Shown here: piece by piece, positions 9,196-17,758 of the stretch | Position numbering within the stretch: position 1 is the stretch's first letter | Layout: the number at the start of each line of letters is the position of its first letter | NCBI GenBank assembly: GCA_020348445.1 | Contig: CP070751.1 | Span: 125,906-189,905, forward strand | Source of the DNA: Thermoplasmata archaeon | Lineage (GTDB): Archaea > Thermoplasmatota > Thermoplasmata > GCA-020350865 | Length of the DNA: 64,000 bases | Direction of reading: 5' to 3' | Notes under the pieces: model-generated | Databases searched by the model: none | What the model was told of the DNA's origin: nothing | What the model saw: only the letters and a program-made list of their open reading frames with translations | Translations under genes and position numbers: made by a program

Positions 9196-10143
9196 ATGGG
9201 AATCTGTCCCAGATGTAATATTGAGGTTATGGGTACTATTTGCCCAAGATGTGGGGGGAGTCTTGTTCAAGCAACTACTCAACCATACCCGCAACAATTA
9301 TATCAACAACCTTATCAACAGCCAGTCCCAAGACCTTTGCCTCCAAAAGGAAAAGCTGCCTTGGTGTTGGCAATTATCTCGGTGATTATGTTATTTATTA
9401 CCGGGGCAATAGGATGGTGGTCCATGTCCTATGAATATGAACGGATTCACGAGTTTATGGAGGAGGAAGATGTAACTCAAAGTAAAGTTAAAGTAGATTT
9501 CACTTTGGAAGAGATGATTGCCGAAGTAGAAACAATATCAGATGGAGAAACTGATACTATTGATGGGGATGTTGATTTATCAAGTGACATGGAGGACGTT
9601 GCTGACATTACCGGCCTTCTTTTGTTATTGGGAGCAGTGATGAGTATTCTTGTGATCATTTTAATTGGATTGATATTGGGTATAATTCAAACAAGAAGCA
9701 GAATGATGGCTATGTTTACCAAGTTATTTAAGAATCTAGCTTTATTATTTGCACTATTGGCAGTAATTTTTGTTCTGATAGCTCCTATTTACTATATGTT
9801 CACATGGCCAGAAGCAACCGAGGATCAAATGGGCACTTTATTTTTTGGTTCGGATGAGAAAATTTATGATGGCACCTTTATGGGCTCGGATAGTTTTGAG
9901 CATGAAGAAGATTGGGGAGCCACCTATAAGGGTGACATCAGTTGGGGTCCCAGTTTTGGGTGGTATCTATCATTTATTTGCGTTTTTCTATTAGTGATCA
10001 CCTTTTTCCTCGTAAAACTCGCTGGTGATGAAGCCATGATCCTAGCCCCTGCTCCACTGCCCAGATATTGGCCCCAATATACTCCGCAACCACCACAACC
10101 TAACCTGCCACCGCCGCCTCCAAATCCACCACCACCCCCATAA
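9196..10143 (+). CDS. Zinc-ribbon membrane protein, four-helix type (array member 1)
   Basis: The product has 315 residues. The ATG at 9196 has AGAGGGG upstream and aligns with the starts of the paralogues; a TTG at 9175 is in frame but less likely. An N-terminal double zinc knuckle has Cys4, Cys7, Cys16 and Cys19 (CPRC...CPRCGG). A Pro/Gln-rich linker follows, then four predicted membrane helices (about 54-75, 139-164, 180-202, 255-274) with an acidic loop between the first two, and a cytoplasmic-looking proline-rich tail. It is paralogous to the next gene. Function unknown; the layout suggests a membrane protein with a metal-binding cytoplasmic head. Confidence 0.85.
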   Translation: MGICPRCNIEVMGTICPRCGGSLVQATTQPYPQQLYQQPYQQPVPRPLPPKGKAALVLAIISVIMLFITGAIGWWSMSYEYERIHEFMEEEDVTQSKVKVDFTLEEMIAEVETISDGETDTIDGDVDLSSDMEDVADITGLLLLLGAVMSILVIILIGLILGIIQTRSRMMAMFTKLFKNLALLFALLAVIFVLIAPIYYMFTWPEATEDQMGTLFFGSDEKIYDGTFMGSDSFEHEEDWGATYKGDISWGPSFGWYLSFICVFLLVITFFLVKLAGDEAMILAPAPLPRYWPQYTPQPPQPNLPPPPPNPPPPP

Positions 10144-10302
10144 TTTTAACAATATAATACGTACGGAAACATGTGAGCAAAAGACTATTTTGGATGCCCA
10201 ATTAACAAAATATGAAATCCATAATAAATAGGAAATTCTCGCCACAATAAGGGAATTTAAGGGCAAATCCTCAAAATATTTTTTAGATGCCGAAATAAAA
10301 AT

Positions 10303-10314
10303 CTATTTATACCT
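10303..10314 (+). promoter_or_regulatory. Likely TATA box, second zinc-ribbon gene
   Basis: CTATTTATACCT lies about 50 nt before the ATG at 10362, in a 218-nt gap that otherwise holds nothing recognisable. Confidence 0.45.
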
Positions 10315-10361
10315 TTAGTAACATCTCCCCTCAATAAGTCGCTTGCAAGGAGGTAAAAGAT

Positions 10362-11279
10362 ATGGCAATTTGTCCTAACTGTAATGTTGAAGTACAAGGT
10401 AATTTTTGTCCGCTCTGCGGTATGAGTGTCCCCCAGGGTCCACAACCGCCTGCACAAGCCCCTGGCCAACCGCCTGCTCAGGCGCCCATGCCGGCTCCTG
10501 CACCTGCACCGTATGGACCACCACCACCAACAGCACCAGCTGGGCCAATGCCGGTAAAAGCTGTGGCGGCCTTGGTTTTAGGCATCATAGTGGTGATAAT
10601 ACTTCTTATTGCTGGAGCAATGCCATGGTTTTCTGCAAATATAAAGAATGGTGATGAGACCCAAGTTGATTTTACGTTTAAAGAGGCAATAGCTGACACT
10701 GACGGTACCGAGGACGAGAAGGATCTGGATGACATGGAAGGTGATGTTGACGATGTTGCAGGAACCACAAGTCTCCTACTCTTAGTAGGTGTCATGATGA
10801 TCTTTATTGTTATCATATTGGTGGGCCTTATTGTCGGGATGTTTTACATGAGAATGCACAAGTTCCACAAGTTATTTGGTAATTTAGCCCTCCTATTCTG
10901 TTTCCTGGCCCTGATATTCACCCTTATTGCTCCAATCTATTATATGGCTGCCTGGCCAGATGAAGTAGATAAAGCTGCTGAGGGAGAAGGATGGCCATTT
11001 AAAATCGATTCTTTTATAGGCTCGGATTCAACTGGTGGGTATAAAGCTGAATGGGGCCCCGGAGTGGGATGGATCTTGGCCATAGTCGGTTTTGTATTGA
11101 TACTGGTTACCCTTATTATTGTAAAACTTGGTAACGATGAGGTACAGAAATTGGCTCCATATGCACCACCTATACCCCAACAGCCGTACATGCCACCACC
11201 ACAGTATCCACAACAGCCCCCACAATATCCTCAGCAACCTCCACAATATCCCCAGCAACCCCCACAATATCCACAGTAA
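10362..11279 (+). CDS. Zinc-ribbon membrane protein, four-helix type (array member 2)
   Basis: The product has 305 residues and is a paralogue of member 1 along its whole length. The start has a near-perfect ribosome binding site (AAGGAGGT, 10348-10355). Cys4, Cys7, Cys16 and Cys19 form the double zinc knuckle (CPNC...CPLCG). A proline/alanine-rich linker of about 45 residues leads to helices at about 66-88, 134-160, 172-195 and 236-255. An acidic loop (about 98-132) lies between helices 1 and 2. The tail is a short tandem repeat of YPQQPPQ units. Function unknown. Confidence 0.85.
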   Translation: MAICPNCNVEVQGNFCPLCGMSVPQGPQPPAQAPGQPPAQAPMPAPAPAPYGPPPPTAPAGPMPVKAVAALVLGIIVVIILLIAGAMPWFSANIKNGDETQVDFTFKEAIADTDGTEDEKDLDDMEGDVDDVAGTTSLLLLVGVMMIFIVIILVGLIVGMFYMRMHKFHKLFGNLALLFCFLALIFTLIAPIYYMAAWPDEVDKAAEGEGWPFKIDSFIGSDSTGGYKAEWGPGVGWILAIVGFVLILVTLIIVKLGNDEVQKLAPYAPPIPQQPYMPPPQYPQQPPQYPQQPPQYPQQPPQYPQ

Positions 11280-11480
11280 CTCCGATAATAAAGATGTGGC
11301 AAAATATGCAGTGGTCCGTCATTTGAGGACCATGTTGGATTCTACCAACTAATGACCAGAACGAAGTAAGCCAATAGATATCTGTTCAATATATTAAAGT
11401 ATTTAAGATGGGATAATATAAGATAACAAAGTCTTATATTGAATCACATAATGAAGTCGATTAAAGGAAAGGTGAGAAAA

Positions 11481-12596
11481 ATGGCGTTTTGTCAAAATTG
11501 CGGAAGTGTTGTAATGGGTGAATCTTGCCCGAATTGCGGCCAAGCAGTTGCTCAAACACCAAATCAACCACCAGCTCAACCTGCACAGCCACAAAAGCAG
11601 AACAGCAAAAAAATAGGTGTGATCATCGCAATAATCATTGTGATTGTTGTGATTCTGGCGGCCATGATCTTCGTTTTTTCAGATTCCAAGGACTCAGATA
11701 ACGGAGTCTTTACAGAGAGCCTAACAATAGAGATGAACGATACAGAGCATATGAAACTGGAGTATAAGATAGAAGGGGCTGGTAATAAAACAAAAGAAAT
11801 ACGGGATACAATCGATGATGATGAATACGGTGAAGAAGATGGAGAGGTCACATCAGATGAAGTCGAGAAAGTTGTAGAGGTATTTGAAGATCTAAAGGGA
11901 GTAACTTCATATGGCTATACGATAGATGATGAATTAGGGGAATATATTGAATTCAACGTATCATTAAAGGGTGCTGAAGGGAAAGTTGATAGTGAAAAAC
12001 CAATTACATTTACATTGACTATAGAAATCGAGTGGGATTTATCAGATAAAGACCAGGACTATTACAGGCTTGAAATACTGAGATTTCTACCTTTTGTTGG
12101 GGATTTAACATTTACATGTCCGTCAGGATATGAGGTATATGAAGTCTATGGATTGAAGGACGACATAACATCAGGCCAGACCACTATCACGGGTACCATG
12201 GAAGAGGATGCAGAATATATTAACATAATGATAAAGAAAACAGGCGTCGTAATTGGCGACGAGGAAGCAGAACCTAATGATAGTATAAGTAATGCAAATC
12301 CAATTTCCAGTGGCGTTGATATGTCAGGCAGTTTAGAAGAGGGTACCGACGAAGATGATTGGTATTATATTTACTTTGAATACGATGATACAGTAGAAAT
12401 CGATTTATCGGGACCAAGTGGCACAGATTTTGATATATTTTTATATGATTCGCTCAGTGCAGAAAAGAGTTCCAGTTCAGAATCTGGTAGCCAAGAAAAT
12501 ATCATTTATGTTGTGACTTCGTCTGAATATTATTACGTAAATGTCAAATCCGCAAGTGGAAGCGGCAGTTATACATTAAGCGTGGATATTACTTGA
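11481..12596 (+). CDS. Zinc-ribbon, single-helix membrane protein with EF-hand-like and PPC domains (array member 3)
   Basis: The product has 371 residues. The ATG at 11481 follows AAAGGTGAG and matches the paralogues; a TTG 42 bases upstream is rejected. Zinc-knuckle cysteines are 4, 7, 16 and 19 (CQNC...CPNCG). One membrane helix spans about 45-66. The outside part has two domains: an acidic domain (about 78-265) with a helix-loop-helix around YGEEDGEVTSDEV and a GAEGKVDS turn, and a C-terminal PPC-type beta domain (about 270-371; EPNDSISNANPI, then EDDWYYIYF). PPC domains are usual on secreted proteins. Function unknown. Confidence 0.85.
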   Translation: MAFCQNCGSVVMGESCPNCGQAVAQTPNQPPAQPAQPQKQNSKKIGVIIAIIIVIVVILAAMIFVFSDSKDSDNGVFTESLTIEMNDTEHMKLEYKIEGAGNKTKEIRDTIDDDEYGEEDGEVTSDEVEKVVEVFEDLKGVTSYGYTIDDELGEYIEFNVSLKGAEGKVDSEKPITFTLTIEIEWDLSDKDQDYYRLEILRFLPFVGDLTFTCPSGYEVYEVYGLKDDITSGQTTITGTMEEDAEYINIMIKKTGVVIGDEEAEPNDSISNANPISSGVDMSGSLEEGTDEDDWYYIYFEYDDTVEIDLSGPSGTDFDIFLYDSLSAEKSSSSESGSQENIIYVVTSSEYYYVNVKSASGSGSYTLSVDIT

Positions 12597-12616
12597 ATAT
12601 TTTATACATTAAAAAG

Positions 12617-12640
12617 CCAGGTAATAACAAAGTTACCTGG
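12617..12640 (+). terminator. Perfect 8-bp hairpin after array member 3
   Basis: CCAGGTAA and TTACCTGG flank an 8-nt loop, starting 20 nt after the stop codon and followed by T-rich DNA. Archaeal terminators rarely need a hairpin, so this may be a 3' end processing or stability signal rather than a terminator. Confidence 0.4.
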
Positions 12641-12675
12641 TTCTAGGTTCTTTAAATCTCATTATAGAGGGCAAG

Positions 12676-12687
12676 CTATTTATATCT
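12676..12687 (+). promoter_or_regulatory. Likely TATA box, array member 4
   Basis: CTATTTATATCT lies about 48 nt before the ATG at 12730; predicted start of transcription is near 12708. Confidence 0.5.
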
Positions 12688-12729
12688 CAAATAACTTATA
12701 GATAATAACTTTGAGGGAAGGTGATAAAT

Positions 12730-13572
12730 ATGGCATTTTGTCAAAATTGCGGAAGCCCAGTTGTTGGGCAGTTTTGCCAGAATTGTGGTCAAGCAGTGGC
12801 TCAGACTCAAGCTCCACCTCAGCCACCACCCCAGCCTGCGCCTGGTCAAGTGGCACCTGGCCCACCTACGCCAGGCCCACCAGCGCCCGCTCCACCACCA
12901 AAGGGAGGTTTTGGAAATATGGGCATAATTATCGCTATAATAGTGGTGGTTGTTATAATCTTAGCTGCTTTGCTCTTAGTTTTTATGGGCTCTCAGAATG
13001 ATGGTAATGGAGGTGTCTCGAAGGGGCTAACAGTAGAAATGACTGATACCGATGAAATGGAATTGCATTATAAATGGGAAGAAACAGGTAATGATGCAGA
13101 AGAGATGCGAGAAGATATCGATGATGATGCATTTGGTGATGAGGATGGAAGGGTCACTTCAGAGGAAGTCGAGAATCTTGAAGAGGTGTTTGAAAACTGG
13201 GAAGGGGAATACTCGGTCATATATTTAAGTGGGAAAAAATATTTTGAATTTGGAATAGATGGATGGCGCGGAGAATTTACTGAGATTTCCGTGTCAATAA
13301 CGGGTGCTGAAGGTGATGTTGATAGCGACAGACCTATCACCATTACTATTTCTTTTAAGGTCAAATGGGATTCGTTAGATATCAATAAAGACGAATATGA
13401 ACTTTATTTATACTCACGTGGTGGAGATGGTGAGGATTTTTCTTTTACCTGTCCGTCAGGGTATGAGGTGTCTGATGCTGATGGATTGGAAGACAATATC
13501 AAATCCGGTGAGACTAGGATAAGGAGCACTATGGATGATGATACTGTTCAGATAACCATAAGCAAGAAATGA
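12730..13572 (+). CDS. Zinc-ribbon, single-helix membrane protein with EF-hand-like domain (array member 4, truncated)
   Basis: The product has 280 residues. The ATG at 12730 follows GAAGGTGAT. Cys4, Cys7, Cys16 and Cys19 form the zinc knuckle; a long Pro-rich linker leads to one helix at about 64-86. The acidic domain (about 93-280) carries FGDEDGRVTSEEV flanked by helices, the GAEGDVDS turn and the CPSGYEV segment shared by the family. Unlike members 3 and 5 it stops at once after this domain (TGA 13570-13572), and the DNA behind it is a decayed PPC domain, so the gene has lost its C-terminal module. Confidence 0.83.
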   Translation: MAFCQNCGSPVVGQFCQNCGQAVAQTQAPPQPPPQPAPGQVAPGPPTPGPPAPAPPPKGGFGNMGIIIAIIVVVVIILAALLLVFMGSQNDGNGGVSKGLTVEMTDTDEMELHYKWEETGNDAEEMREDIDDDAFGDEDGRVTSEEVENLEEVFENWEGEYSVIYLSGKKYFEFGIDGWRGEFTEISVSITGAEGDVDSDRPITITISFKVKWDSLDINKDEYELYLYSRGGDGEDFSFTCPSGYEVSDADGLEDNIKSGETRIRSTMDDDTVQITISKK

Positions 13573-13736
13573 TCCAAGATTAGTGCTGGGGACGAAGAAC
13601 CTAATAATAGTATAAGCCAGGCAATGAAATTACCGATAAAGATACAATATCAAGCACCATTGAAAATGATACCGGCCAAGATGACAGGCTTTGGACTCCC
13701 CAAAGACCAAATGCGGCCCATATATTTTACGGTTGA
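13573..13736 (+). pseudogene. Decayed PPC domain remnant of array member 4
   Basis: Directly after the TGA at 13570 the same frame continues with GDEEPNNSIS, matching the linker EAEPNDSIS in member 3. At about 13620 the match shifts to another frame, which reads EITDKDTISSTIENDTGQDD, matching the PPC segment GSLEEGTDEDD in member 3, and then stops at 13734-13736. An in-frame stop plus a frameshift explain the loss of the domain. The stretch up to 13841 otherwise holds a 14-bp palindrome (13758-13771) and a TATA box. Confidence 0.65.
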
Positions 13737-13789
13737 GTTATCCCGATAAAGGAGATGATATCTTAAGATATTCATATCTATGACGACAG

Positions 13790-13802
13790 TTTTTTATATA
13801 AC
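13790..13802 (+). promoter_or_regulatory. Likely TATA box, array member 5
   Basis: TTTTTATATAACT lies about 45 nt before the ATG at 13842. Confidence 0.45.
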
Positions 13803-13841
13803 TATAGCATATCCAGATATACATTGAGGGATGGTGAAAAA

Positions 13842-15554
13842 ATGGCGTTTTGTCAAAATTGCGGAAGCCCTGTAAGCGGGGATGTATGCCAAAATTGTGG
13901 TCAAGCAGTAACTCCGGTGGAGGCTCTAACTCAGCAAGAGGCACAATCTATGCCCGGCCAAGAGCCTAAGGGAAGTGGTGGTAAAATCGCTGCCATTGTC
14001 GCTTTGGTGGTCATTATAATAGTGATATTGGCGGCAATGTTGTTCATGTTCCCTGCCTCCAAGGATTCGAATGGAGGGCCGGAAGAAAATTATGCTGTCA
14101 CGATGACAGATGTAAAAACAATGGAAGTGCATATTAGTGGAGAATTTACCGACGACACCGCAGAAGTTGTGCGGGAGGTTATCGATGAAAAATTTGGTGA
14201 TGAAGATGATAGGGTCACTTCTGATGAGATTAGGGATTTTGAAGAGGAATATGGAGACATGGAGGATGAACACTCCAAGGGATTTACCATGAATTCAGAT
14301 GAAGGGAAATATTCCGAAGTTTCAATAATATTAAGGGGTGCTCAGGGGGATACAAATAGCGAAAACACGATTCCATTCACCATAACCGCGACAATTGAAT
14401 GGAAATCATTAGAAACTGACAAGGATTTCTATTTTATTATGCTGCCATTGTATTCCATCTTTGAGAATAATATGTTTAAATACGATAATATCGAGAAATT
14501 CAAATTCACAGCCCCCTCAGGATATGATGTACACGATATCGATGGTTTGAAGGAGGATATTCAAAGCGGCCAGACTCCTGTAACTGGCACCGTGGATGAT
14601 GACTTTGAATATATATATATATCCCTATCTAAAAAAGACAGTAGTGTTAAACCAGGGGACATTACAGTCGATATGACTGGTACAGATATGATAAAGCTAT
14701 ACGTCAAAGGAGAAGAGACAGGTGATGATGCGGAAGCTGGGCGCGAGGAGATCGACAATTATTATGGTAATGGAGATGACACAGTTACTCCTGAAGAAGT
14801 GGAGAATTATATAGAATATACCGAGGAAAGACGTGTAAGTTCATATTATGATGCTTCAAGCGGTTATGAGATTGATTTCAACACAGGGGAATATTCTGAA
14901 TACAGTCTTTCATTTTTTGGTGCGGAGGGGGATGTAAAAAGCTCCCGCCCCATCGCTTATGCTATAGCTGCAACTATCGAATGGGATTCGATAAATACCA
15001 CTAAAGATTTCTATATCATAGGAATCTCGGCATCTGATCAAGGTGGAGAGCAATTTACTTATATTTCTCCATCTGGATATGAGATAGTTCGTGTTGACAA
15101 ATTAGTTGAGGATGTTGCTTCCGGTGCAACATCTGCCTCAGGAACCATAGAAGATGATGCTGTTAATGTTTATGTCACCATAGTTAAGAAAGGCAGCGAT
15201 GCCGGTTCTGCTGATAGCGAGCCCAACGGTGGAACTGACACTGCAAATTCCGTATCCAGTGGAGATGAAATATGTGGTGGCCTAGAGGAGGATAACGACG
15301 ATGATGATTATTATAAGATCGATTTGAACCACTATGATTATTTAACCGTCTATTTAAATGGACCCGATGAAGCTAACTTTGATTTGAGATTGTACAGACC
15401 GAATGGTGACGAAGTGAGATCAAGTACAGGTAGTGGAAGTTCTGAAACTGTTTGGGATTATATCTCTTCTTCAGAGCCGGAAGGGAATTATTTCATAAGG
15501 GTGGAATGCTATGAAGGAAGTGGCCCTTATACTTTAGAGATAATTGTATCTTAA
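13842..15554 (+). CDS. Zinc-ribbon, single-helix membrane protein with two EF-hand-like domains and PPC (array member 5)
   Basis: The product has 570 residues, the longest of the array. The ATG at 13842 follows GGGATGGTGA and aligns with the paralogues. Cys4, Cys7, Cys16 and Cys19 form the zinc knuckle; one helix spans about 48-70. The acidic domain occurs twice: copy A (about 78-272, FGDEDDRVTSDEI) and copy B (about 275-460, YGNGDDTVTPEEV), each with its PSGY(D/E)V segment. A PPC domain (about 465-570, EPNGGTDTANSV, then DDDDYYKIDL) closes the protein. Internal duplication of the acidic domain shows that it is a folding unit of its own. Confidence 0.85.
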   Translation: MAFCQNCGSPVSGDVCQNCGQAVTPVEALTQQEAQSMPGQEPKGSGGKIAAIVALVVIIIVILAAMLFMFPASKDSNGGPEENYAVTMTDVKTMEVHISGEFTDDTAEVVREVIDEKFGDEDDRVTSDEIRDFEEEYGDMEDEHSKGFTMNSDEGKYSEVSIILRGAQGDTNSENTIPFTITATIEWKSLETDKDFYFIMLPLYSIFENNMFKYDNIEKFKFTAPSGYDVHDIDGLKEDIQSGQTPVTGTVDDDFEYIYISLSKKDSSVKPGDITVDMTGTDMIKLYVKGEETGDDAEAGREEIDNYYGNGDDTVTPEEVENYIEYTEERRVSSYYDASSGYEIDFNTGEYSEYSLSFFGAEGDVKSSRPIAYAIAATIEWDSINTTKDFYIIGISASDQGGEQFTYISPSGYEIVRVDKLVEDVASGATSASGTIEDDAVNVYVTIVKKGSDAGSADSEPNGGTDTANSVSSGDEICGGLEEDNDDDDYYKIDLNHYDYLTVYLNGPDEANFDLRLYRPNGDEVRSSTGSGSSETVWDYISSSEPEGNYFIRVECYEGSGPYTLEIIVS

Positions 15555-15598
15555 ATGGTGATTCTTTTCTCTTGAGGAGAACGAGTATAGACAGATAG

Positions 15599-15609
15599 AT
15601 ATTTATATC
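15599..15609 (+). promoter_or_regulatory. Likely TATA box, array member 6
   Basis: ATATTTATATC lies about 48 nt before the ATG at 15652, inside an imperfect palindrome (AGATA...TATCT) that could bind a dimeric regulator. Confidence 0.45.
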
Positions 15610-15651
15610 TGTATCTCGTAATCAAACTGATTTTGAGGGAAGGTGAGAGAT

Positions 15652-16761
15652 ATGGTTTTCTGTCAAAATTGCGGAAGTCCTGTGGTAGGTGAAATTTGTC
15701 CGAATTGTGGCCAAGCAGTTGCCCAAATTCCAGAACAACAACAAGCTCAGCCTATGCCCGGTCAGCCACCAAAGAGCAATACCGTAAAAATAGTAATGAT
15801 CATTGTTGTGGTTGTTGCGGTGATTGTGATTTTAGCGGTTTTGTTTTTATTTTTACCGGGCTCGAAGGACTCCAAGGAGTCCGATGGTGATAAACCTGAA
15901 GGATATGTATTTGAAATGACAGATACAGATACTATGGAAGTTGATGCAAAAGGAGAGGTTAAAGGTAATAAAGCAAAGGAGTTCAGAGAAGTGATTGATG
16001 AAGTGTATGGTGATGATGATGGTGAGGTAAGTTCCAGTGAGGTAAACAATTATGAAAAGGAGATTAAAGACCTGTTAATTGGAAGACATTCTAGCCATGA
16101 AATAAATGACTATACAGGAAAATATACGCACTATAACGAAAAAATAACTGGTGCGGAAGGGAATATCGATAGCGATGATCCCATACAAGGGGAATTCACG
16201 GCAACTATCTTCTGGTCATACATAGATACCGATGAATATTCCTACGATATAGAACTATACGTATCATCAAATTTGACCGATGATTTCAAATTCATATCTC
16301 CACCAGGTTATGAAATAGATTATATTGATGGATTGGATGATGAAGAATATAGTGATGGTAGCACTATTGTAGAAGGTAAATTAAGTAAGGAAGTCATACA
16401 AATAACCATTGTTAAGATCGGGGAATCAAATTCCACACCTAGGGGCAGCTTGACCGCTTCAATAGACCCAACCGTCGCAAACAGATACAAGCTGAGTTTC
16501 GAGGGAAAGGTAAATAATGCCGAAATCACTATTTCCCTCTACGATGAAAGCCAAGGTGCAACAGTGATTATGGATACACCAGAGGATGGAGATAGTGTTT
16601 CGATATCAGGCGGGGCTTATCTAAACTACACAGACGTTTCTGTCCAAGGATTTCTGGACTCCAGTGACACGTTGATACTTGAGGGTGGCGGGACAGGCGA
16701 TATAATCAGGATCACTTATAATGCCACTGGTGAGACCGTTGCCGTAGTAACAATAGAGTAA
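15652..16761 (+). CDS. Zinc-ribbon, single-helix membrane protein with EF-hand-like domain (array member 6)
   Basis: The product has 369 residues. The ATG at 15652 follows GAAGGTGAG; a GTG nine bases upstream is also in frame. Cys4, Cys7, Cys16 and Cys19 form the zinc knuckle and one helix spans about 45-68. The acidic domain (about 78-262) has YGDDDGEVSSSEV between two helices and the PPGYEID segment. In place of PPC, the C-terminus (about 265-369) is a different beta-rich domain (STPRGSLTAS to AVVTIE) that resembles the tail of some archaeal pilin-like proteins; this last likeness is tentative. Confidence 0.83.
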   Translation: MVFCQNCGSPVVGEICPNCGQAVAQIPEQQQAQPMPGQPPKSNTVKIVMIIVVVVAVIVILAVLFLFLPGSKDSKESDGDKPEGYVFEMTDTDTMEVDAKGEVKGNKAKEFREVIDEVYGDDDGEVSSSEVNNYEKEIKDLLIGRHSSHEINDYTGKYTHYNEKITGAEGNIDSDDPIQGEFTATIFWSYIDTDEYSYDIELYVSSNLTDDFKFISPPGYEIDYIDGLDDEEYSDGSTIVEGKLSKEVIQITIVKIGESNSTPRGSLTASIDPTVANRYKLSFEGKVNNAEITISLYDESQGATVIMDTPEDGDSVSISGGAYLNYTDVSVQGFLDSSDTLILEGGGTGDIIRITYNATGETVAVVTIE

Positions 16762-16808
16762 GGGATTTTTTCCATAGTTTTTTATATTTTCCAGCCTCCC
16801 CCACAAAA

Positions 16809-16818
16809 CTTATATGTA
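16809..16818 (+). promoter_or_regulatory. Likely TATA box of the KaiC-like gene
   Basis: CTTATATGTA is about 45 nt before the ATG at 16856, giving a short leader that still holds the GGAGAAG ribosome binding site (16844-16850). Confidence 0.45.
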
Positions 16819-16855
16819 TCCAAACCACAATATCAAATAAACTGGAGAAGAAATA

Positions 16856-17758
16856 ATGAGAAAGATAAAAAGTGGTGTTGTGGGATTGGATTCTCTGGTG
16901 GACGGGGGCATCAACGAGAACTCCACAACCGTGGTCATTGGCACCTCTGGCGCCGGGAAAACCACATTTGCCACCCAGTTTCTAAGAAGGGGCTTGGAAA
17001 GGGGAAACGACGCTCTCTTCGTGAGCCTGGACGAGAACCAGGAACAGATCATCAAAGAGGCCGTGGAAATGGGATGGCCAGACATCTATGGCTATCTTGA
17101 GGATGGCTCCTTGGTGTTCATCGATGCAAGTGGAAAGAAATTCTCAAAGTTCATAAGACACGAGCTGCCGACATTCGTGGATGAATGGAAGGGCTCTGAA
17201 TCTAGAATAGCTGTAGATCCCCTTACACCTGTTATTTGGTCTACAGAAGGAAGGTACGAACAGCGCGAACTTCTAATGCTGCTTTTAAAAGAGACAAAAA
17301 AAATCGGCACTGTTGTATGTACCTTGGAGGAGCACGGGACAAGAGGGGATCTTTCAGGGAACGAGATCGTCATCCCGATGTATCTGGCGGATACCGTAGT
17401 TCATCTCAAATACACTCGGAAGGAAGGCGCCATTTCCAGAATTCTAGAGATCGTGAAATGCAGAAACTCAAGGCACAGCAAACTGTCCCATCCCTATACC
17501 ATAGCAAAAGGATTTGGGTTGCTGGTGCAGGGAAGAACCAGCCCTGAAACCAAAACAAACAAGGCTCCAGAGGAGTTAAAAAGAAAGTTGAAGAATTACG
17601 AGAAATCTTTCTCGAAAAGGGTATGGGATAACATTTTAACGTCTTTGGACAATCTTAATGACTCGGATTTTGCAGATGTGGATCTCGACCAACTGATAAA
17701 CGACCTTGTCATGACATACAGTGAGGAAAAGGATCTGGATGCCAAGAAGAATGGTTGA
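16856..17758 (+). CDS. KaiC/RecA-superfamily ATPase
   Basis: A single KaiC-like ATPase domain of 300 residues. Walker A is GTSGAGKTT (29-37), Walker B RIAVD (117-121), and an acidic SLDE stretch (57-60) lies where KaiC has its catalytic glutamates. The N-terminal KSGVVGLDSLVDGGI is the usual KaiC opening. Archaeal single-domain KaiC proteins are often found with signalling or regulator genes. Here the next gene, a winged-helix regulator, overlaps the 3' end, so the two are probably a unit: an ATP-dependent switch and a DNA-binding output. The partner relation is inference. Confidence 0.88.
   Translation: MRKIKSGVVGLDSLVDGGINENSTTVVIGTSGAGKTTFATQFLRRGLERGNDALFVSLDENQEQIIKEAVEMGWPDIYGYLEDGSLVFIDASGKKFSKFIRHELPTFVDEWKGSESRIAVDPLTPVIWSTEGRYEQRELLMLLLKETKKIGTVVCTLEEHGTRGDLSGNEIVIPMYLADTVVHLKYTRKEGAISRILEIVKCRNSRHSKLSHPYTIAKGFGLLVQGRTSPETKTNKAPEELKRKLKNYEKSFSKRVWDNILTSLDNLNDSDFADVDLDQLINDLVMTYSEEKDLDAKKNG

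Noticed and set aside
13570..13736. Programmed frameshift or stop read-through in array member 4
   Set aside because: The downstream match to PPC is weak and soon ends in stops, as in decay rather than recoding.
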